64,000 nucleotides of DNA. Source: Ectopseudomonas alcaliphila. Lineage in GTDB: Bacteria > Pseudomonadota > Gammaproteobacteria > Pseudomonadales > Pseudomonadaceae. A model generated the notes under the pieces. That model worked only from the letters and a program-made list of their open reading frames with translations, searched no databases and was not told the origin of the DNA. The translations under genes and the position numbers were made by a program. The stretch is from the NCBI RefSeq assembly GCF_900101755.1, contig NZ_FNAE01000008.1:124001-188000 (forward strand). The letters are read 5' to 3'. Each line of letters opens with the position of its first letter. The first letter of the stretch is position 1. This document shows positions 6,945 through 14,294 of the stretch, piece after piece.

Positions 6945-7253
6945 ATGAAAATCGAACGTGCCAAAAAGGTACTGACCGAAAACACCAAAGTTCTTTATGG
7001 AATTTTCGGCGTCATTGAGTGCTCACCCTTCTTTCCTCCTTGTGGCTTTCTAAATGAATTTTTCAAAAAAGGTTCCGATCCTTGCGATCAAGACTCAAGA
7101 ATGGGGAGCTGGGAACCATTTGAATTAAACGCACAAGAATATGAAGCCGTAGCATCCTGGTGGCTAAAAAATCATCCTAACTCTACTATCGACGCACTTG
7201 GAGTTAAAAATTGGGATGATTGGCAGATTAAAATCATCGAAGAAAATTACTAA
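6945..7253 (+). CDS. cassette 9: hypothetical protein
   Basis: A 102-residue soluble protein. Visible features are VIECSPFFPPCGFLNEFF (residues about 24-41) and SWWLKNHPNS. I do not recognise a family. It starts at ATG 6945, eleven bases after attC 8, and is the last cassette. AT-rich like most of the array. Confidence 0.65.
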   Translation: MKIERAKKVLTENTKVLYGIFGVIECSPFFPPCGFLNEFFKKGSDPCDQDSRMGSWEPFELNAQEYEAVASWWLKNHPNSTIDALGVKNWDDWQIKIIEENY

Positions 7254-7255
7254 CA

Positions 7256-7331
7256 GCCTAACAAATGGTTCAAACCGTTCGCTGCGCTCACTGGGACGGG
7301 CTAAAGCCCGCCCCTTAACCAAACGTTAGAG
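7256..7331 (+). repeat. attC site 9, end of the array
   Basis: Begins GCCTAACAAATGGTTCAAAC and ends AACCAAACGTTAGAG (GTTAGAG at 7325-7331). No ORF-plus-attC unit follows it, so the array ends here. Confidence 0.9.
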
Positions 7332-7347
7332 CCACGGAAGGAGAAAC

Positions 7348-7400
7348 AATAGGGGACAGACCACGATTAATATCCTGTAAATCGTGGTCTGCCCCCTATT
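7348..7400. repeat. 53-bp palindromic element, copy 1
   Basis: Inverted repeat AATAGGGGACAGACCACGAT and its near-complement (ATCGTGGTCTGCCCCCTATT) around an 11-nt centre. Similar GGGGACAGACCACGATT motifs are known beside REP-associated (RAYT/IS200-like) transposase genes in Pseudomonas (from memory). None is present here. Confidence 0.75.
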
Positions 7401-7484
7401 TCCCTAACCACCACACACGGTCCGCAAAAGCGGAGCGGGATCGTTCGTTCTGGAGAAAGCCTTGCTGGCGAACGCTTAAAGATA

Positions 7485-7856
7485 TCAATCGAATCCGTCT
7501 ACGGTGTGACCTGCGTCCTTAATATTGGAGACATGCGCTATAATTTGAGGCGCGTCATCTGACAGATCAAAATCAAAAACAACCAGTTTGTTTATTTTTC
7601 TCACCTCATCAAAATCTACATTTTTAAGCAGGTGAGCAGTCCCCGCGGTCATAAACGTCAGAGCATCATTTGCCCGAGAAGCGACAATAAATCCCTCACT
7701 GATGGATTCAACCCACTCAAATGGGTACTTATAGTTAGGCTGAGCCCCTAACCCCCTAAGAGCAGTAAGACAATCGAGCATATCGTTAAAGGTAGGTTCA
7801 TTCCTCTGATGCTTCTTCCGTTTAAACTTTACAAAATACAAATTAAAGTTAGCCAC
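7485..7856 (-). CDS. hypothetical protein, GTG start
   Basis: A 123-residue soluble protein of unknown function. Translation most likely begins at GTG 7854-7856, because a strong AGGAGG lies five bases upstream on the - strand (gcctcct on + at 7861-7867). The protein reads as alternating helices and strands (EVRKINKLVVFDFDLSDD near the C-terminus). It is alone between the two 53-bp palindromes, points opposite to the cassettes, and has no attC of its own. It is AT-rich, like the rest of the island. Confidence 0.7.
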   Translation of the reverse strand: MANFNLYFVKFKRKKHQRNEPTFNDMLDCLTALRGLGAQPNYKYPFEWVESISEGFIVASRANDALTFMTAGTAHLLKNVDFDEVRKINKLVVFDFDLSDDAPQIIAHVSNIKDAGHTVDGFD

Positions 7857-8090
7857 AAGCGCCTCCTAGATATTTCTCCAATAAACATATGCTTCTTTAC
7901 GCCAAACAGCGGCAATTGAAATCACCATACAGATAAATAATCTACCGCGAGTTTAAACAATAGGGGACAGACCACGATTAATTTTCCGTAAATCATGGCC
8001 TGCTCCCTATTGTTCCTACGCTTTCTCGGCATCATCACTCCGTAGCCATATCCGATGACGCGTGCTTCCCAGTGCCGCGAGCATTGCTTA
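7857..8090. other. intergenic region with second palindrome
   Basis: No gene is seen. It holds the ribosome-binding site of the orphan gene (7861-7867) and the second copy of the palindrome. From about 8014 it holds GC-richer DNA leading into the toxin-antitoxin promoter. Confidence 0.5.
7959..8011. repeat. 53-bp palindromic element, copy 2
   Basis: The left arm (AATAGGGGACAGACCACGAT) is identical to that of copy 1. The right arm carries several substitutions (ATCATGGCCTGCTCCCTATT). Both copies have AAAC just outside the left arm. Confidence 0.75.
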
Positions 8091-8095
8091 GCATG

Positions 8096-8117
8096 TACAC
8101 AACATATATACGTTGTA
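8096..8117. promoter_or_regulatory. probable operator/promoter of the toxin-antitoxin pair
   Basis: An inverted repeat ACAAC...GTTGT (8099-8103, 8112-8116) around an ATATATAC core lies about 30 bp before the antitoxin start. Ribbon-helix-helix antitoxins usually repress their own promoter by binding such a site. Confidence 0.5.
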
Positions 8118-8145
8118 GTTACGAATCGACCGATAGGTGACGACC

Positions 8146-8421
8146 ATGGCCAAAGAAGCCGTTTTCAATCTGAAGCTTGAGCCCGAACTGCGCGAAGACT
8201 TCATGGCAGCCGCTCAAGCCGCACACCGGCCGGCCTCCCAGGTTATGCGCGACCTCATGCGCGACTTCATTCGCCAGCAGCAACAGGCCAAAGAGCATGA
8301 TGAGTTCGTGCACCGCAAGGTCGCTGCTGCAAGGGCATCGGTAGAGGCTGGTCGTGGCCGCTCCAATGATGATGTAGAAGCTGAATTCGCCGCTCGCCGG
8401 ACCAAGGCTCTGGGTCACTGA
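8146..8421 (+). CDS. ribbon-helix-helix antitoxin (ParD/RelB type)
   Basis: A 91-residue protein. The first 45 residues (FNLKLEPELREDFMAAAQAAHRPASQVMRDLMRDFI) form a ribbon-helix-helix DNA-binding domain. The charged C-terminal half would wrap the toxin. I start at ATG 8146 with AGGTGA (8135-8140) as ribosome-binding site; an in-frame GTG at 8137 is less likely. The stop TGA overlaps the toxin ATG by one base (TGATG), showing translational coupling. The pair sits between the cassette array and the integrase element, where it could stabilise the island. Confidence 0.88.
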   Translation: MAKEAVFNLKLEPELREDFMAAAQAAHRPASQVMRDLMRDFIRQQQQAKEHDEFVHRKVAAARASVEAGRGRSNDDVEAEFAARRTKALGH

Positions 8422-8705
8422 TGCAGGTTATTTGGACACCTGAGGCCCTGCAGGACCGTCTGGATGTCTGGGAATACATCGCCACTGAGAACCCTCGCGC
8501 TGCAGTACATATGGACGAGCTATTCAGTGCTGCTGCCGCCAGCCTGGCTGACGTTCCCGACAAGGGCAGGCTGGGAACTGTGGCCGGTACTCGCGAGCTG
8601 ATCCCCCACGAAAACTACCGCCTTGTCTATCAGGCTGAGCGTGACGCCGTCTGGATTCTCGCCCTGGTGCACGTCGCCAGGATGTGGCCGCCGGTCCAGA
8701 GCTAG
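8421..8705 (+). CDS. RelE/ParE superfamily toxin
   Basis: A 94-residue protein with the typical ParE/RelE order: VIWTPEALQDRLDVWEYIATENPRAA (helical hairpin, residues 3-28), DKGRLGTVAGTRELIPHENYRLVYQAE (about 47-73) and the final strand VWILALVHVARMWPP. ParE toxins target gyrase and RelE toxins cleave mRNA at the ribosome. The sequence alone does not decide which applies here. It is translationally coupled to the antitoxin. Confidence 0.88.
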   Translation: MQVIWTPEALQDRLDVWEYIATENPRAAVHMDELFSAAAASLADVPDKGRLGTVAGTRELIPHENYRLVYQAERDAVWILALVHVARMWPPVQS

Positions 8706-8765
8706 CTGCAGTCTCTAGCCGCTTTCGACACTTCTTCGACACCTTGCATGCCGCAGAAAGCAAAA

Positions 8766-8800
8766 GCCCCCGAAGCTCTGGGAGCTTCAGGGGTTTTGGC
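8766..8800 (+). terminator. hairpin after the toxin-antitoxin operon
   Basis: AGCCCCCGAAGCTC / GAGCTTCAGGGGTTTT forms a stem followed by TTTT, directly before the attachment site. A similar hairpin precedes the fragment at 2785, as expected if both descend from sequence downstream of the tRNA. Confidence 0.6.
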
Positions 8801-8803
8801 TTG

Positions 8804-8824
8804 GATATGGCGGGAAGATAGGGA
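8804..8824. repeat. attachment site, left end of the integrated plasmid
   Basis: A 21-bp direct repeat beginning GATATGGCGGGAAGATAGG, identical to 17063-17083, which contains the 3' end of the intact tRNA-Ser. The sequences diverge right after. The integrase gene starts 145 bp inside this end. Confidence 0.85.
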
Positions 8825-8887
8825 CTTTCCGAAATCGGCCTAAAAACTCAATAAAATCAATGCATACAGGCACTTACAGAGCCGTTT

Positions 8888-8908
8888 GCTACAAATTTTT
8901 GCTACAAA
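8888..8908. promoter_or_regulatory. putative integrase arm-type sites, left (GCTACAAA x2)
   Basis: GCTACAAA occurs at 8888-8895 and 8901-8908, 13 bp apart and in the same orientation, 64 bp inside the left att core. The same octamer occurs three times inside the right end. Short direct repeats flanking an att core are typical arm-binding sites of tyrosine recombinases (inference). Confidence 0.5.
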
Positions 8909-8938
8909 ACCACCAAAAAAACGACTAGCCTGTCACCC

Positions 8939-8956
8939 TAAAGAACATGTTCTTTA
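8939..8956. promoter_or_regulatory. 18-bp palindrome upstream of the integrase
   Basis: TAAAGAACA/TGTTCTTTA is a perfect palindrome ending 13 bases before the integrase ATG. It may be an operator or may limit translation start. It is not a LexA box. Confidence 0.45.
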
Positions 8957-8969
8957 TGGGTGAACAGAA

Positions 8970-10439
8970 ATGGCCAGCGACAACCTAGTCTTACGCTCAG
9001 GGATTTGGCACGCCCGTCTAGCGATTCCAGAGGATGCTAGGCACGCCCTCAATCGGCGTGAGTTCACCGCTTCGCTCAAAACCGGCTCCAAAACCGAAGC
9101 CCAGCGCCTAAAACTCTCCTACTTGCAGCATTGGCAATCGTTGATTGTCCAAGCGCGTGGCACTTCAAAACTCGATCCAGAGGACGCCCGCATTCAGGCC
9201 AAGGAAATGGCCGAACGCGCCCGAGACTTCTTTGCCGATGTTGCACAGGCTTACATAACCAATGGCCCTATGAGCATCGAGAAGGCCGAAAATATGGCCG
9301 ATTTTCTTACATTGGGACCAGAACATAGCGAAGAAGAATGGAGCCGGATTATTAGGCATTTTGAAGAGGGGAAAACTCTCGACCCATTCGAGTTCAATCG
9401 TGATCTTCAATCGCTTGTTAACAGCAATATGGAGCGACAGGCCGACGCTCTACCCTTGAAGCCAGTAGACCGGGAAGATATCCGCCAGATACTCAAAGAC
9501 CCGAGCCACTACCAAGCCAAATCGCCCATTACCACCACCAGAATCAAGGCTTTTAAGACCTTTCAAGAAGACGTTAAAGGCATTGTTCAAAAGACCGTAG
9601 ACACCCAGGTCGCCAAACTCGAAAACCTCAAAAAATGGCTTGAATCGAACCGCCGCGACCTTACCCACGAAAGCATTACGGCCTACATGGATACGCTCAG
9701 CGTCAGCGAGAAAACCAAAAAACAGTTTTTGTTCGCCGGTTCCAGTTTTTGGAAATGGGCACTCCGATACGATGAGAACTTCAAGAAACTACACCGCGAC
9801 CAGCAATCCCCTTTCCAGAACCACGATTTCCCCACAAACCGCAGCAAGAAAGCCTCGACCTCGACAGAGCGCAAGGCATTCAGCACAGAAGACGTGGCAA
9901 GGCTATACAACACTGCCAAAGGGCTAAAAAACCGCGAAACCCTTGCCGACCTCATTCTATTGGGTGCCTACACAGGGGCACGGATTGAGGAACTATGCCG
10001 AATCAAAACAACCGACATAGTTATGGAGGAAGGTATTAAGTGCATCCATATTTCGGATGGTAAAACAAAGTCCAGCGAAAGACACATTCCAATCCACCCA
10101 GCCCTAAAAAATGTTTTAGAGCGTTTGGTCGAAAACTCAGAAGACGGCTACCTAATAAAATCTACATCAGGAAATAAATACGGAAACCGTTCGGATGCTC
10201 TTAGCAAGCAATTTGGCCGTTTAAAAACAGACCTTGGCTATAACAATCAATTTGTTTTCCATAGTTTCCGCAAGACAGTAATCACCCAATTGCAACGTGC
10301 AGATATACCCGGAATCCTCATCGCTTCCATTGTTGGACACGAAACCGGAACCATTACTTTCGACGTATACAGTTCAGGCCCTAGCCCAAAGCAAAAACTC
10401 AAAGCAATTTCAACACTCAACTACTCAATAAAAATCTAA
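8970..10439 (+). CDS. tyrosine recombinase/integrase
   Basis: A 489-residue site-specific recombinase that should integrate and excise the element at tRNA-Ser. The catalytic domain holds the first Arg in TGARIEELCRI (R338), the HSFRK box (H431, R434), GHETGT (H457) and the nucleophile Y467 in FDVYSSG. The N-terminus (LVLRSGIWHARLAIPEDAR, residues 6-24) resembles the DUF6538 domain of many tRNA-targeting integrases and probably reads the arm sites. A core-binding SAM-like domain lies at about residues 200-300. ATG 8970 follows GGGTGAACAG. The gene sits at the end of the element away from the intact tRNA and reads inward, a less common layout. Confidence 0.93.
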   Translation: MASDNLVLRSGIWHARLAIPEDARHALNRREFTASLKTGSKTEAQRLKLSYLQHWQSLIVQARGTSKLDPEDARIQAKEMAERARDFFADVAQAYITNGPMSIEKAENMADFLTLGPEHSEEEWSRIIRHFEEGKTLDPFEFNRDLQSLVNSNMERQADALPLKPVDREDIRQILKDPSHYQAKSPITTTRIKAFKTFQEDVKGIVQKTVDTQVAKLENLKKWLESNRRDLTHESITAYMDTLSVSEKTKKQFLFAGSSFWKWALRYDENFKKLHRDQQSPFQNHDFPTNRSKKASTSTERKAFSTEDVARLYNTAKGLKNRETLADLILLGAYTGARIEELCRIKTTDIVMEEGIKCIHISDGKTKSSERHIPIHPALKNVLERLVENSEDGYLIKSTSGNKYGNRSDALSKQFGRLKTDLGYNNQFVFHSFRKTVITQLQRADIPGILIASIVGHETGTITFDVYSSGPSPKQKLKAISTLNYSIKI

Positions 10440-10853
10440 AATCTCAGGGCGTTACACATTAAAAACGCCCTAAAACCACCGGAACCGCTTTAAAGCCCTT
10501 CCTTTTCGAAGCCTCACATGTGCGCGCGCCATAGCAAGCTATATATAAGACCTCTTACATAAGCCCACTTAATCGCGCACATATACAACCCGGCTTCCAC
10601 ATTTCAAAACAGCATCCAAACTTGAATAAATTAACTTCCATGGTAATTTATATATATGGGGCATAAAAAGCGGAACGGTTTTAGACCTTTATCAACCCTT
10701 TGGTTAGTCCTTCACACTTTTACTGCGTAAAAGGTGCGAAGGACTAACCGGGCCAAGGGTTCCCCTTTGGATTCCCAAGATCAAAAACAGAGCAAAAAGC
10801 AGACCCAACTCGCTGACAATTAAAGGAGCAAAATCACAACTACTGAGGGATAC
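10440..10853. other. intergenic region between integrase and relaxase
   Basis: No gene is seen. It starts with the hairpin gggcgtt/aacgccc (10447-10453, 10464-10470), a likely integrase terminator, then AT-rich DNA, then the nested inverted repeat at 10694-10761. This is where an oriT would be expected, upstream of a mob gene. Confidence 0.55.
10694..10761. other. candidate oriT: nested inverted repeats
   Basis: Inner arms GGTTAGTCCTTC (10702-10713) and GAAGGACTAACC (10738-10749) pair perfectly, then CAC/GTG and TTTTAC/GTAAAA continue the stem around a TGC loop. Outer arms AACCCTT (10694-10700) and AAGGGTT (10755-10761) enclose it. Its place 100 bp before the relaxase gene fits MobV oriTs, which carry an inverted repeat next to nic. 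An alternative is a transcription attenuator. Confidence 0.5.
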
Positions 10854-12692
10854 ATGAGCAATGAAATCAAGAGCACAACAATGCTGTATAAGAGACTTAA
10901 TTTCTCAGTCTCAAAACTCAAGCAACTGGTAAAATCTTTAAAGCATTCTTTGCGAATCGAAAGCAAAGAGGAAAAGAAAATTCAATGGGATGAGGATTTA
11001 TCCCATAAGAATATATTCTTAATAAATGGCGAGCGTGTTGCTATGACGCAACAATCCGCCCTAGCATTCCTAAACTCAAAAATAAAGCCACTGCAACAAG
11101 TCACCCGCAGCAAAGAGCAGCGCCACGAAGATATCGAGTTCAAAAGTAAATATAAGTACAAGATAAAGAAGATTATCAAGGACGAAACTGGCAACCCTAT
11201 TGCCACTTACCTTGAAGATCTACTTGAACAAAAAGAGTTCATAGATAGCACCATCGTCCAATCTGACTTTGAACGTTTTGAGGTCAGCAGGAAGGCGCAG
11301 AAACTACAAAGCGTTCAAAACTACATAGACTTACACAACAACATTGTTCAGTCTGAAAAGCCCTTGGATGGTCGCAAGACAGTCATACAAGAGGCATTCT
11401 TTAAGTTCCCAATGCACAACCAAATAGACCTCCCGCCAGAGTTCTACATTACGGCAATACAAGAGTTCTACGCCCAGCACTTCCCTGACTATAACGTCAT
11501 TATGACCGTTTATCATGGCGACGAACTAGAAGGCAAAGGCAAGAAGAAAATAGGCGACCACCCACACATATTCATTGACTGCAAAAACAAGAGAACAGGC
11601 GAATACGACCTTACAGAGCAGCAGGCAATGCTTGCTAACAAGGTCATAGAGACGGTTGATTTTTTCAAAGACTACGATCCAGTTAATACTCAAAAACAGA
11701 CCTACCAAGAAAGCCAAATCACAGGCGAAGCCTTACAGGAATTATTCTACCAACACATAAACCAGAAATTTATCATGGAGAATATTCCGATCCTCGCAAG
11801 CAAATTAGAAGCAACAGAGGAAAATCTTGAATTAAGGAAGAAAATAAGACTTGAAAGTAAAAAGCCAAAAGAGGAACGTGCATTCAACCTATACACACTT
11901 AGAGAGGAACAACTAGAAGAAATTGAGAAGAAACTTGAAGGTACTGAAAAGGAAATAAAGAAAACCGTAGAGAATAAAATCCAACTAGACGCCGTAATCA
12001 CGACCAAACAAGAGCAGATAGTTAAAGAAGAAGTAAAACTAGAGCGCGCAGAAAAAAACACAAGCAAAAGGTTAGCATCGCTTTCTAATGAGATATCCGT
12101 AAAGAAGAAAAGCCTTGAAGAACTTGCAGCGCAAGAAGAATCGACCAAGATAGAAATCAATGCATTAACTCAGAAGAAGATCGATCTAAAAAGAACCCTT
12201 GAAACTGAAATGGAGAAATACAACAAGACGGTTAAACGCTTGAATGAAAAAATCATTCAAGACCAGAAGAAGAAAAGCGAGATAGAGAACGCAATCAAGG
12301 TATTGAATGAGCACTTACAACCCCTCATCCATAATTTTGATGTAAAGGTTGATAAGGTGCTAAATGCTAAGCGCTTGGACAATCCAACCAATTCAATCTA
12401 CAACGAAATAAAAGAAAATATGCTCCAAACGTCCCGCTATCTTGGGAAGGAAAAGAGAGCAGACTATTTATTCAACGCTCAAGAAAAGCTCAAAGAGGCT
12501 GGGCTAGATAATACAAAAGTCGAGTTCAACATTTTGGACAGGGCTAAACTATGGGCGTCCGATACATTCACAGACAAGCAAACCATTGAGTTTGATCAAG
12601 AAGAAAAACAAGAAGCAGCGAAGGCAAGAGCCAGAAGAATGCTAAAACCTAAACCGCCAAGCCCATTTAATAATCCTAATGACCCATACTAA
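10854..12692 (+). CDS. divergent MobV/Pre-like relaxase
   Basis: A 612-residue protein. The N-terminal 250 residues look like a Pre/Mob (MobV) relaxase: KHSLR near residues 30-34, NIFLINGER (53-61) and the metal-binding block HGDE (221-224) plus HPHIFID (236-242). In typical MobV enzymes these read as one HxDExxPHxH motif; here 11 residues separate them. From about residue 310 to 540 the protein is a long, Lys/Glu-rich coiled coil. The end is RARRMLKPKPPSPFNNP. It would nick oriT and pilot the strand into a recipient, using another plasmid's mating pore. GAGGGA precedes the ATG. Codon use is AT-rich. A non-relaxase HUH protein is the main alternative. Confidence 0.7.
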   Translation: MSNEIKSTTMLYKRLNFSVSKLKQLVKSLKHSLRIESKEEKKIQWDEDLSHKNIFLINGERVAMTQQSALAFLNSKIKPLQQVTRSKEQRHEDIEFKSKYKYKIKKIIKDETGNPIATYLEDLLEQKEFIDSTIVQSDFERFEVSRKAQKLQSVQNYIDLHNNIVQSEKPLDGRKTVIQEAFFKFPMHNQIDLPPEFYITAIQEFYAQHFPDYNVIMTVYHGDELEGKGKKKIGDHPHIFIDCKNKRTGEYDLTEQQAMLANKVIETVDFFKDYDPVNTQKQTYQESQITGEALQELFYQHINQKFIMENIPILASKLEATEENLELRKKIRLESKKPKEERAFNLYTLREEQLEEIEKKLEGTEKEIKKTVENKIQLDAVITTKQEQIVKEEVKLERAEKNTSKRLASLSNEISVKKKSLEELAAQEESTKIEINALTQKKIDLKRTLETEMEKYNKTVKRLNEKIIQDQKKKSEIENAIKVLNEHLQPLIHNFDVKVDKVLNAKRLDNPTNSIYNEIKENMLQTSRYLGKEKRADYLFNAQEKLKEAGLDNTKVEFNILDRAKLWASDTFTDKQTIEFDQEEKQEAAKARARRMLKPKPPSPFNNPNDPY

Positions 12693-12718
12693 TAACCGCC
12701 TTTGAGCGGTTTTTTTAT
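12693..12718 (+). terminator. Rho-independent terminator after the relaxase gene
   Basis: AACCGCC TTTGA GGCGGTT-type stem (AACCGCctttGAGCGGTT) followed by TTTTTTTA, directly after the stop codon. Confidence 0.85.
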
Positions 12719-12787
12719 TGTCAGCCTATTGCAATTAATTTTTTGTATGATTTCATAATAAGAATAACAATAACTTATTACCTTATC

Positions 12788-12813
12788 TTATTATTATTAT
12801 TATTATTATTATT
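12788..12813. repeat. trinucleotide TTA/ATT tract
   Basis: Eight to nine tandem TTA units just upstream of the ribosome-binding site AAAGGAGA of the KfrA-like gene. Such tracts can change length by slippage and could alter promoter spacing. Confidence 0.85.
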
Positions 12814-12833
12814 TCAATTTAAAGGAGAAAAAT

Positions 12834-13394
12834 ATGAACAACACAACAGAAAACAACCAAGCAGTAGAAAAAATCCACAGAGTAGCAACAGAACTATATA
12901 ACGCTAATGGTCAAAAATCATACCCTACAGTTTCCCAAGTCAGAGCAGCAGCAAAGACTGATATGAATACAACCAGCGAAGCGATGAAGCAATGGAGAAA
13001 CCAACAAGAGCAACAGGTTCAGACAGCGCAGATAGACATTCCAGATGCTGTTCAAAAGGCTGTAAACGAAACGACAGCCAAGATATGGAGCCTTGCACAG
13101 CACACAGCAAACGACGCACTACACACCGCACAGAAGGCGTGGGAGAAGGACAAAGCGGAATCGGAGCAACTAACCAAAGAAATAGCAGAAGAATATGATA
13201 AGCAATCCATTATTCTTGAAAAAACAACAGAGGAAAAAAACCAATTGTGTATTGAGCTTCAGAATTTAAAATCAGAATATAGCGAAGCGCTAACAAAACT
13301 AGCAGGGCAACAGGCAAGGCTGGAAGCCGTAGAGCAGCATAATAAAGAGCTGCTTGGACTTTTTAAATACTCAGACAAAAAAACCGCCCACTAA
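12834..13394 (+). CDS. KfrA-like DNA-binding protein
   Basis: A 186-residue protein. Residues about 14-55 (IHRVATELYNANGQKSYPTVSQVRAAAKTDMNTTSEAMKQWR) match the KfrA N-terminal DNA-binding domain of plasmids. The rest is coiled coil (about 90-175, EEYDKQSIILEKTTEEKNQLCIELQNLK). KfrA proteins bind plasmid DNA, repress their own promoter and help plasmid maintenance. It is preceded by AAAGGAG and the TTA tract. Its stop lies inside the shared hairpin with the convergent membrane gene. Confidence 0.8.
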   Translation: MNNTTENNQAVEKIHRVATELYNANGQKSYPTVSQVRAAAKTDMNTTSEAMKQWRNQQEQQVQTAQIDIPDAVQKAVNETTAKIWSLAQHTANDALHTAQKAWEKDKAESEQLTKEIAEEYDKQSIILEKTTEEKNQLCIELQNLKSEYSEALTKLAGQQARLEAVEQHNKELLGLFKYSDKKTAH

Positions 13395-13408
13395 TGGGCG
13401 TTATTTTT
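13385..13408. terminator. hairpin between convergent genes
   Basis: CGCCCA (13385-13390) and TGGGCG (13395-13400) pair around CTAA and are followed by TTATTTTT on the + strand. The stem contains the KfrA-like gene's TAA stop and abuts the stop of the - strand gene. Confidence 0.75.
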
Positions 13409-14246
13409 CATCTCGGTGATCCTCAAAAGCAAATGCGCTTGGCCCGGATACCGCTAAAAGGGGCGAGTGCGATCTAATATCTATTTGCGAAAGAAGGCCA
13501 TACATCAAATCATTTGTATGATATTTGTTCATATAGTACATAACAAACATATCAAGCGAGCCCAGCCTTGATTTTAAGTCCACCTTTGACTTGACTAAAT
13601 CGCTCTTCATGATCCGCTCATAAAATGCGAATTTTTTTAATGCCGATATAAAACTTCCACTTTTAATATACTCCCTTGCCTGCGCAATAACTTTATCCAG
13701 TTCCACCTGGTCAAGGTTCTTTTCATTCTTCAAAATTGAAACAAGGTCTAATTTTTCTAAGGCACGAACAAGACAATTGTAATACATATCTTGCCACTGC
13801 AATCGTATAATGGCCCTCTGAATATCTTCATTCATTGACCTATACAATTCATCAAATCCAACGGCAATATTCGACAATAACCCCAATGAATGATCCAAAT
13901 TCTCCAAGCAGGAATCATTTCCTGTTTTTATCTGAGAGGCGACACTAATCATCTTTTCAATTTGTGCTTTTGCTTCTGCTGCTACGATCTGCTGACGCTG
14001 TTGACGAATACTTTTACGATACTGCATTAAAGCAAGAACAAACGCCGATGCTGTTGCAATCGCAGCTAATCCGTTAAATACATCCAAAGCAGTAATATCA
14101 CCATCTCCACCAGAAACGCCGTATATTACACAAGCGCCATATGTAAGATACGAGGATAAAATTACAATAAAAACTGTGTAGCCAATAAAATCAAGATAAT
14201 TTGTTTTACTCTTCAAAACTGGCTTTTGAAAAATCATTCTTACCAT
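13401..14246 (-). CDS. hypothetical membrane protein (element cargo)
   Basis: A 281-residue protein. Two transmembrane helices are visible: FIGYTVFIVILSSYLTYGAC (about residues 20-39) and ALDVFNGLAAIATASAFVLAL (about 53-73). A basic, glutamine-rich stretch (RKSIRQQRQQ) and a helical cytoplasmic domain of about 200 residues follow. This layout is common in small membrane proteins of phage-defence and exclusion systems, but no diagnostic motif is seen and the function is unknown. A second in-frame Met is at residue 4. It is convergent with the KfrA-like gene. Confidence 0.7.
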   Translation of the reverse strand: MVRMIFQKPVLKSKTNYLDFIGYTVFIVILSSYLTYGACVIYGVSGGDGDITALDVFNGLAAIATASAFVLALMQYRKSIRQQRQQIVAAEAKAQIEKMISVASQIKTGNDSCLENLDHSLGLLSNIAVGFDELYRSMNEDIQRAIIRLQWQDMYYNCLVRALEKLDLVSILKNEKNLDQVELDKVIAQAREYIKSGSFISALKKFAFYERIMKSDLVKSKVDLKSRLGSLDMFVMYYMNKYHTNDLMYGLLSQIDIRSHSPLLAVSGPSAFAFEDHRDEK

Positions 14247-14294
14247 TCCTTTGTCTGGGCTTTCAATAAGATACCTAGAGTCATTCTGACAGGC

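Noticed and set aside
3722..7331. CRISPR array
   Set aside because: The repeats are 75 bp with imperfect internal symmetry and are separated by whole genes, not by uniform spacers; they are attC sites. No cas gene is present.
8970..10439. Integron integrase (intI) for the cassette array
   Set aside because: The protein is a tRNA-targeting tyrosine recombinase with an N-terminal DUF6538-like part and sits next to the tRNA-type att site. It is more than 1.6 kb past the last attC, at the wrong end of the array for intI.
12834..13394. Toxin-antitoxin or phage repressor role for the coiled-coil gene
   Set aside because: The N-terminal domain matches KfrA better and the coiled coil is typical; no partner toxin is nearby.
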